From Sphingomonas sp. (GTDB lineage Bacteria; Pseudomonadota; Alphaproteobacteria; Sphingomonadales; Sphingomonadaceae), in contig JAJNQF010000060.1 in assembly GCA_021154945.1 (NCBI GenBank), positions 1-10,664 of the forward strand: a DNA stretch of 10,664 nt, written 5' to 3'. The translations under genes were made by a program, and so were the position numbers. The notes below the pieces were generated by a model. That model was not told the DNA's origin, searched no databases, and saw nothing but the letters and a program-made list of their open reading frames with translations. Shown here piece after piece: positions 5,104-10,664 of this stretch; the stretch's first letter is position 1, and each line of letters begins with the position of its first letter.

Positions 5104-7713
5104 ATGCGTACATTGGGTCTGGTTCTGGCGGTAAGCGCGCCTGCGATGGCGGCGGCGCAACAGGCCCCGTCGGCGCCTGCCTCACCTGCACCTGCCGCGC
5201 AGGCTGCCGAAGAGGACGAAGCCGCCGATGCCGAGGAGATCGTCGTCACCGGATCGCGCAAACTGCCCGGTTCGGTGATCGGCGACATCCCGCCGGACCA
5301 GAGCCTGGGCCAGGCCGAAATCCGCTCCTACGGCGTCAGCTCGATCTCCGACCTGCTGAACGAACTGAGCCCGCAGACCACCAGCGGTCGCGGCAGCGGC
5401 GGCGCGCCGGTGGTGCTGCTCAACGGCCGTCGCATCTCCAGCTTCAGCGAGATCCGCGACATTCCGACCGAGGCCATCCAGCGCGTCGAAATCCTGCCCG
5501 AGGAGGTCGCGCTCAAATACGGCTATCGCGCCGACCAGAAGGTCGTGAACTTCGTCCTGCGCCGCCGCTTTCGCGCAGTGACCGCCGAGGCGACCGACAA
5601 GATGCCGACCGAGGGCGGCAGCAACACGCCACAGGGCGAACTCGACCTGCTCAACATCGCCCGCGATCGCCGGGTCAACCTGCATGTCGAATACACCTCG
5701 ACCTCGGCGCTGACCGAGGCCGAGCGCGACATCACCCCGCCCGCCAGCACCGCGGTCGGCGCGAACGGCGAGGTCGTCGATGCCACGCCGTTCCGCAGCC
5801 TCCAGGCCGCGACCAGCACCTTCACCGCCAACAGCGTGTATGCCCGCAACATCTTCGGCAACATCGGCGCGACCATCAACGGGCGCATCGAATCGACCGA
5901 TAGCCGCAGCCTCAACGGCCTGCCCGTCGCCGCGCTGACTTTGGCGGATGGCACCGTCGTCAACCGCGCCTTCGACGACGAAGGTTTCCTCCCGCTCGCG
6001 CAGCGCGTGTCGTCGATCGCGGCGCATCTCGGCACCACGCTCAACGGCGATATCGGCACGTGGCGCTGGAACGTCACCGGCAATTACGACCGCAGCGACA
6101 CGCAGACCTTCACCGATACCGGCGTCGACGCGACCGCATTCCAGGCGCGGCTGACCGCCGGCGATCCGACCGCCAGCCCGTTCAACCGCCTTACCGCGAG
6201 CGATATCGGCGCCGCCCCCGGCAACCGTGCCTATGCGAGCCAGAGCACCGGCGGGGTCGATGCGGTGGCGAACGGCAACCTGTTCGACCTGCCGGCGGGC
6301 TCGGTCTCGACGACGCTCAAGCTCGGCGCGGAAACCGCCGATTTCAGCAGCCGCTCGTACCGCACCGACGATCTGCTCGGTGGTCAGGTGGCGCAGCGCG
6401 GCATGGTGTCGCGCGATACCGTCAACGGCCAGATCAACGTCGATGTGCCGATCTCCAGCCGGTCGAAGGACGTGCTGCCGTTCCTCGGCACGCTATCGGC
6501 GAACTTCAACCTCGCCGAGGATCACCTGTCGGATTTCGGCACGCTGACCACGCTCGGCTATGGTGCGAACTGGTCGCCGATCGACGGCGTCCGCGTGATC
6601 GCCTCGGTGACCGACACCGACGAGGCGCCGACCGCGCAGCAACTCGGCAACCCGTCGATCACCACGCCCAACGTCCGGATCTTCGATTACGTACGCGGCA
6701 CGACCGCGACCGTCACGACGATCAGCGGCGGCAATCCCGGGCTCATCGCGGACAACAACCACGTCAAGAAGGTCGGCCTGACGCTCAAGCCGTGGACCGC
6801 CAAGGACCTGTCGATCACCGCGAACTATGTCGAGAGTCGCGTCGAAAACCCGATCGCCGCCTTCCCGTCGGCGACCGCCGCGATCGAGGCGGCGTTTCCC
6901 GACCGCTTCATCCGCGACGACGCGGGCAATCTGCTGCAGGTCGATCGCCGGCCGATCAACTATGCCCGCAGCGAACGCTCCGAACTGCGCTGGGGCATCA
7001 ATTTCTCCGCACCGCTCAAGTCGAAGATCCAGCGCGAACTGGAGGCGTATCGCGCAGGGACCGGCCCCAACCCGTTCGAGGGGATGCAGCCCCCCGGCGG
7101 TTTCCGTCGTCCCGAAGGCGCTGGCCGCGGTGCCGGTCCAGAGGGCGGTCCGGGCGCCGGTGGTCCAAGGGGCGGGGGCGGCCGTGGCGGCGGGCGCGGC
7201 TTCGGCGGTCGCGGGGGGCAGGCGGGCGGCCGCGTCCAGTTCGCGGTCTATCACACTTGGCACTTCACCGACCGGGTGCTCGTCGCGAACGGCGGCCCGA
7301 GCCTCAACCTGCTCGACGGCGACGCGATCGGCAGCAGCGGCGGCCAGTCGCGTCACGAACTGGAGGCTCAGGCCGGCTACACCAACAATGGCCTTGGTGC
7401 GCGCATCTCCGCCAACTACGCGACCGGTACGCGGGTCAACGGCGGCACCGCCGCCGCGCCGGAAACGCTCAACTTCGGCGGCCTCGCGACCGCCAACCTC
7501 CGCCTGTTCGCCGATCTCGGCCAACGCCTCGAATGGGTCAAGGCGCGCCCGTGGCTGCGCGGCATGCGGATCAGCCTGTCGGTCGAGAACGTCCTCAACA
7601 CCCGCCAGCGCGTGACCGACGCGACCGGCGCGACGCCGAACAACTACGTGCCCGATTACCTCGATCCGCTGGGCCGCACCGTCAGGCTCAGCATCCGCAA
7701 GCTGTTCTTCTGA
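5104..7713 (+). CDS. TonB-dependent outer-membrane receptor with glycine-rich barrel insert
   Basis: Outer-membrane beta-barrel for active uptake powered by TonB/ExbBD. The 869-residue product begins with a signal peptide cleaved near AMAAA|QQ (residue 18), then a Pro/Ala linker and an acidic stretch leading into EEIVVTGSR (residues 44-52), a TonB-box-like start. There is no STN signalling domain, so an anti-sigma partner is not expected. The plug covers about 65-155, with SYGVSSISDLL, VVLLNGRRI (from 103) and NFVLRRRF (from 150). The barrel fills the rest, with the receptor-typical SGGNPGL near 541 and a terminal LSIRKLFF whose final Phe fits Bam recognition. Residues about 660-710 are a Gly/Arg-rich insert. 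I start at ATG 5104, with GGGAAA 8 nt upstream, because the signal peptide begins there; a TTG at 5071 is an in-frame alternative. The substrate is unknown. The neighbours are a sugar porter and an M16 peptidase, so carbohydrate, peptide or metal-protein uptake are all open. Confidence 0.92.
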   Translation: MRTLGLVLAVSAPAMAAAQQAPSAPASPAPAAQAAEEDEAADAEEIVVTGSRKLPGSVIGDIPPDQSLGQAEIRSYGVSSISDLLNELSPQTTSGRGSGGAPVVLLNGRRISSFSEIRDIPTEAIQRVEILPEEVALKYGYRADQKVVNFVLRRRFRAVTAEATDKMPTEGGSNTPQGELDLLNIARDRRVNLHVEYTSTSALTEAERDITPPASTAVGANGEVVDATPFRSLQAATSTFTANSVYARNIFGNIGATINGRIESTDSRSLNGLPVAALTLADGTVVNRAFDDEGFLPLAQRVSSIAAHLGTTLNGDIGTWRWNVTGNYDRSDTQTFTDTGVDATAFQARLTAGDPTASPFNRLTASDIGAAPGNRAYASQSTGGVDAVANGNLFDLPAGSVSTTLKLGAETADFSSRSYRTDDLLGGQVAQRGMVSRDTVNGQINVDVPISSRSKDVLPFLGTLSANFNLAEDHLSDFGTLTTLGYGANWSPIDGVRVIASVTDTDEAPTAQQLGNPSITTPNVRIFDYVRGTTATVTTISGGNPGLIADNNHVKKVGLTLKPWTAKDLSITANYVESRVENPIAAFPSATAAIEAAFPDRFIRDDAGNLLQVDRRPINYARSERSELRWGINFSAPLKSKIQRELEAYRAGTGPNPFEGMQPPGGFRRPEGAGRGAGPEGGPGAGGPRGGGGRGGGRGFGGRGGQAGGRVQFAVYHTWHFTDRVLVANGGPSLNLLDGDAIGSSGGQSRHELEAQAGYTNNGLGARISANYATGTRVNGGTAAAPETLNFGGLATANLRLFADLGQRLEWVKARPWLRGMRISLSVENVLNTRQRVTDATGATPNNYVPDYLDPLGRTVRLSIRKLFF
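7084..7233 (+). other. Glycine/arginine-rich low-complexity segment within the TonB receptor
   Basis: About 50 codons rich in GGC/GGT/GGG and CGC/CGT encode repeated short units such as GAGRGAG, GGPGAGGPRGGGG and GGRGFGGRGG. Barrel strands resume directly after it at RVQFAVYHTWHF. It is in frame and bounded by ordinary barrel sequence, so it reads as a loop or flexible insert of the protein and not as an error. Confidence 0.75.
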
Positions 7714-7719
7714 TCCCGT

Positions 7720-7751
7720 CGGCGCGGTGGCGGCGCGGTGGCGGCGCGGTG
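7720..7751. repeat. 11-bp tandem repeat, nearly three copies
   Basis: The unit CGGCGCGGTGG occurs at 7720-7730 and 7731-7741, with a 10-base partial third copy at 7742-7751, all exact. It lies 6 bp after the receptor stop codon in the 171-bp spacer before the peptidase gene. It is not an obvious hairpin or terminator. The copy number is likely to vary through replication slippage. Confidence 0.8.
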
Positions 7752-7819
7752 TTCCGCGGCTGGCACGGACTGCGCCGGGGCAAGGCGTCGATCCTTCGGA
7801 AATCGACCCATCAATCCTG

Positions 7820-7847
7820 TTGCCCGCCGACGAAGCCCGCCTATGCT
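7820..7847 (+). promoter_or_regulatory. Possible sigma-70 promoter of the M16 peptidase gene
   Basis: TTGCCC at 7820-7825 (4 of 6 to the -35 consensus) and TATGCT at 7842-7847 (4 of 6 to the -10 consensus) are 16 bp apart. Transcription from about 7854 would give a leader of about 30 nt before the ATG at 7885. The match is modest, but position and spacing are right, and it suggests the peptidase can be transcribed separately from the receptor. The spacer also contains the 8-bp palindrome ATTCGAAT at 7859-7866. Confidence 0.35.
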
Positions 7848-7884
7848 GCGACGACATCATTCGAATTCGGGGTATCGTTCGACC

Positions 7885-10664
7885 ATGACACGCAAACTGA
7901 GCGCGCTTGCCGGCGTCGCTGCAATCGCCCTCGTCTCGCCCGGCCTCGTCACGCCCGCCCTCGCGTCCGGCCAGGCGCAGCGGCCGACGCCCGCCGCCAA
8001 GCCGGCCCCGGTCGCCGACCTCGTCAAGTCGGTCGATATCCCCTACCAGCAGTTCACGCTGAAGAACGGCCTGCGCGTCGTCGTCCATACCGATCGCAAG
8101 GCGCCCGTCGTGGCGGTGTCGGTCTGGTATAATGTCGGGTCGAAGTTCGAGCCCAAGGGCAAGACCGGCTTCGCGCATCTGTTCGAGCATCTGATGTTCA
8201 ACGGCTCCGAGAACGCACCGGGCGATTTCTTCGAGCCACTGAAACAGGTCGGCGCGACCGACTTCAACGGCACCACCTATTTCGATCGCACCAATTATTT
8301 CGAGACGGTGCCGACCGCGGCGCTCGATCGCGCGCTGTTCCTCGAATCCGACCGGATGGGCTATCTCACCGGCGCGATCACGCAGGGTGTGCTCGACGAG
8401 CAGCGCGGCGTCGTCCAGAACGAAAAGCGCCAGGGCGACAACCAGCCCTACGGCCTGACGCAGTACAAGATCACCGAAGGACTGTTCCCGGCGGATCACC
8501 CCTACGGCCACACCACGATCGGCTCGATGGCCGATCTCGATGCGGCGTCGCTGCAGACCGTGAAGGACTGGTTCAAGGATCATTACGGCCCGAACAATGC
8601 GGTGCTGGTGCTTGCCGGCGACGTCGATACGGCGACCGCAAAGCGTCTCGCGGAGAAGTATTTCGGCGGCATCCCGAAGGGGCCCGAAAGCATCGTGCCG
8701 CCCGCGCCGATCCCGACCCTGCCTGCGCCGGTGAGCGAGACGATCAAGGACCGTGTCGCCGCGGTGATGATCAGCCGCAACTGGGTGGTGCCCGGCCTGA
8801 ACGACAAGGACGGCACCGCGCTGGACGTCGCGGCGGGCGTGCTCGGCGGCCTCGCCAGCAGCCGGTTCGACACCGCGCTGGTCAAGAAGGAGAAACTGGT
8901 CACGCGGATTTCCGCCGAGAACAGCAGCTTCAGCCAGCTCGGCATGTTCGAGATCCAGGCGATCGTCCGCGAGGGCGTCGACCCCGCGCTGGTAAACAAG
9001 CGGATCGACGAGATCCTCGCGGACTTCCTCAAGAACGGCCCGACCGCCGACGAAGTCAGCCGCGTCGCGACGACGACGGCGGCGCGCAGGATGGAGGGGC
9101 TCGAATCGGTCGGCGGCTTCGGCGGCAAGGCGGTCGCGCTGGCCGAGGGCGCGCTGTATTCGAACGATCCGGGCTTCTACAAGAAACAGCTGCTGCAACT
9201 CGCGGCGGAGACGCCCGCCAGCGTGCGCGCGGCGGCGGCGAAGTGGCTGTCGCGGCCGGCCTATTCGCTGACCGTCGTGCCCGGCGCGCGCGATGCCTAT
9301 GCCAATGCGGTCGTGCCGCCCAAGGCCGATGTGGTGCCCGCCCCCGAAGCGCCGCCGAAGGGCACGCGTGGTGCCTTGCCGGCGGTCGGTACGGTCGCGG
9401 GGCTGAGCTTCCCGAAGGTCGAGCGCACGCGCCTGAGCAACGGTATCGAGGTCGTCTACGCACAGCGCGACGCGGTGCCGGTGACGCAGGCGGTGCTGAG
9501 CTTCGATGCCGGCGTCGCGGCCGACGTACCCACCAAGCTCGGCACGCAGAAGCTGACGCTGTCGATGATGGACGAGGGCACCGTGACGCGCGATTCGGTC
9601 GCCTTGGCAGAAGCCAAGGAGCGGCTCGGTGCGGATATCGGCTCGGGCGCATCGAACGACCGGACCTTCCTGTCGCTCCAGGTGCCGAGCGCCAATCTCG
9701 TACCCGCGGTCGACCTGTTCGCGGACATCGCGCAGAACCCGGCGTTCGCCGATGCCGAGGTCGCGCGCGTCAAGAACCAGCAATTGGCGCAGATTGCGCA
9801 GGAACTGACCAGCCCGCAGGGGCTGGCGACGCGCGTCCTGCCCAAGCTGCTCGGGCCGATCTCGCCTTATGCCAAGGCGCAGGGCAGCGGCGATCCGAAG
9901 GCGGTGGCGGCGCTGACGCGTGCCGACCTGATCGCCTTCCAGCAGGCATGGCTGCGGCCCGACAAGGCGAAGATCTTCGTCGTCAGCGATCGTCCGCTGG
10001 CCGAGGTGAAGGCGGCGCTCGATGCGCGGTTCGGGACATGGCGGCCGACCGGCGCGCCCGGTGCCAAGGCGTTCCCCGCGACCGTGACGCCGTCCGCGCC
10101 GAAGATCGTGCTGATCGACCGGCCGGACAGCCCGCAGTCGCTGATCGTCGCTGGCGTGCCGACCGGGCTCAAGGGCACGCAGGACCTGCTGCCGATCGCG
10201 ACCGCCAACGATGCGCTCGGCGGCAGCTTCCTCGGCCGCGTCAACATGGACCTGCGCGAGACGAAGCATTGGTCGTACGGCGTCTCGGGGCGCTTCCAGC
10301 AGAACGAGCAGGCCGCGCCCTATGTCCTGTCGGCGCCGGTGCAGGCGGATCAGACCGGTCCGTCGATCGCTGCGCTTCGCGACGACATCGGCGCGTTCCT
10401 CGGCAAGGAGCCGATGACGCAGGTCGAGTTCGACCGCGCGATCAACGGCGCGATCCGGTCGCTGTCGGGCAATTTCGAAACGTCCGACGCGGTGCTCGGC
10501 GCGATGCAGCAGAACGATCTGCTCAAGCGGCCCGACGATTACTACGCGACGATCACGCAGCGCTATCAAGGGCTTAACCTGCCGCAACTCAACACCGCGA
10601 TCCAGCAGGCGCTCGATCCGAAGAAGACGATCTGGGTCGTGGTCGGCGATGCGAAGACGGTGCG
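7885..10664 (+). CDS. Periplasmic M16 family zinc metallopeptidase (two-domain, insulinase/pitrilysin type), 3' end cut by window
   Basis: Zinc endopeptidase that should degrade peptides or small proteins in a clamshell chamber. A signal peptide ending near TPALA|S (residue 27) places it in the periplasm and supports the ATG at 7885, although the purine run GGGG lies 12 nt upstream, farther than ideal. The active half has the inverted zinc motif HLFEH (His98, Glu101 catalytic, His102) and the distal zinc ligand Glu180 in VVQNEKR. Its M16_C partner spans about 205-385. The second half begins near LSNGIEVVYAQRD (517); at the matching place it has KLTLSMMDEG and no HxxEH, so it is the usual inactive half. 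Arg791 and Tyr798 in LRETKHWSYG match the conserved Arg/Tyr substrate-binding pair. The 926 visible codons, ending at IWVVVGDAKTV, suggest only some tens of residues are missing beyond 10664. It follows the TonB receptor by 171 bp on the same strand; PqqL and FusC are relatives of similar architecture. Confidence 0.93.
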   Translation, partial: MTRKLSALAGVAAIALVSPGLVTPALASGQAQRPTPAAKPAPVADLVKSVDIPYQQFTLKNGLRVVVHTDRKAPVVAVSVWYNVGSKFEPKGKTGFAHLFEHLMFNGSENAPGDFFEPLKQVGATDFNGTTYFDRTNYFETVPTAALDRALFLESDRMGYLTGAITQGVLDEQRGVVQNEKRQGDNQPYGLTQYKITEGLFPADHPYGHTTIGSMADLDAASLQTVKDWFKDHYGPNNAVLVLAGDVDTATAKRLAEKYFGGIPKGPESIVPPAPIPTLPAPVSETIKDRVAAVMISRNWVVPGLNDKDGTALDVAAGVLGGLASSRFDTALVKKEKLVTRISAENSSFSQLGMFEIQAIVREGVDPALVNKRIDEILADFLKNGPTADEVSRVATTTAARRMEGLESVGGFGGKAVALAEGALYSNDPGFYKKQLLQLAAETPASVRAAAAKWLSRPAYSLTVVPGARDAYANAVVPPKADVVPAPEAPPKGTRGALPAVGTVAGLSFPKVERTRLSNGIEVVYAQRDAVPVTQAVLSFDAGVAADVPTKLGTQKLTLSMMDEGTVTRDSVALAEAKERLGADIGSGASNDRTFLSLQVPSANLVPAVDLFADIAQNPAFADAEVARVKNQQLAQIAQELTSPQGLATRVLPKLLGPISPYAKAQGSGDPKAVAALTRADLIAFQQAWLRPDKAKIFVVSDRPLAEVKAALDARFGTWRPTGAPGAKAFPATVTPSAPKIVLIDRPDSPQSLIVAGVPTGLKGTQDLLPIATANDALGGSFLGRVNMDLRETKHWSYGVSGRFQQNEQAAPYVLSAPVQADQTGPSIAALRDDIGAFLGKEPMTQVEFDRAINGAIRSLSGNFETSDAVLGAMQQNDLLKRPDDYYATITQRYQGLNLPQLNTAIQQALDPKKTIWVVVGDAKTV

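Noticed and set aside
6060..8132. A 690-codon plus-strand open frame overlapping the receptor and running into the peptidase
   Set aside because: Its product is Arg/Pro-rich with no recognisable domain. It crosses two well-supported genes in another frame and includes the non-coding spacer.
8164..8190. M16 peptidase as a PQQ biosynthesis or mitochondrial-type processing enzyme
   Set aside because: Those relatives are shorter or cytoplasmic/matrix enzymes. This one has a signal peptide and two full halves in one chain, and no pqq genes are nearby.
6493..10587. A 1364-codon open frame on the minus strand, antisense to the receptor 3' half and the peptidase
   Set aside because: Its translation is an Arg/Asp/Gly/His-rich mixture with no domain pattern, signal or periodic hydrophobicity, while the plus-strand frames carry clear signal peptides and catalytic or barrel motifs. 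Codon bias in GC-rich DNA suppresses stops in this antisense frame.

Overview
The window is GC-rich (about two thirds G+C by eye) with dense, strongly codon-biased coding. Its gene content points to an alphaproteobacterium, most likely a member of the Sphingomonadales (Sphingomonas-like). The reasons are a large TonB-dependent receptor with a Pro/Ala-rich leader and an EEIVVTGS-type box, a DUF3772-like MscS channel, a signal-peptide-bearing two-domain M16 peptidase, and a SCPU-type secreted protein. This is inference from style and content; no marker gene is present.

Layout. Positions 1-150 are a non-coding leader with one GC-rich hairpin at the left edge. Positions 151-2544 (+) encode a large multi-pass mechanosensitive channel. 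Positions 2529-3560 (-) encode a secreted protein with a SCPU-like N-terminal half and a beta-rich C-terminal half; it converges on the channel gene and overlaps its 3' end by 16 bp. Positions 3561-3706 are a divergent intergenic region with a small palindrome between two copies of a 9-bp direct repeat. Positions 3707-5029 (+) encode an MFS sugar porter. After 74 bp comes a TonB-dependent receptor at 5104-7713 (+) with a glycine-rich insert late in its barrel. A 171-bp spacer with an 11-bp tandem repeat and a possible promoter follows. From 7885 to the right edge runs a periplasmic M16 metallopeptidase that is cut by the window end and is probably only slightly short of complete.

How they may work together. 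The three rightward genes look like an uptake and processing group: an outer-membrane receptor, a periplasmic peptidase and an inner-membrane sugar porter. The receptor next to an exported M16 peptidase recalls the FusA/FusC arrangement for importing and digesting a protein substrate, but this is a hypothesis, and the sugar porter may be unrelated. The channel and the SCPU-like protein look like independent envelope genes. I see no RNA gene, CRISPR array, insertion sequence, phage gene or clear sign of recent transfer. Very long open frames antisense to the real genes are GC-rich codon-bias artefacts.
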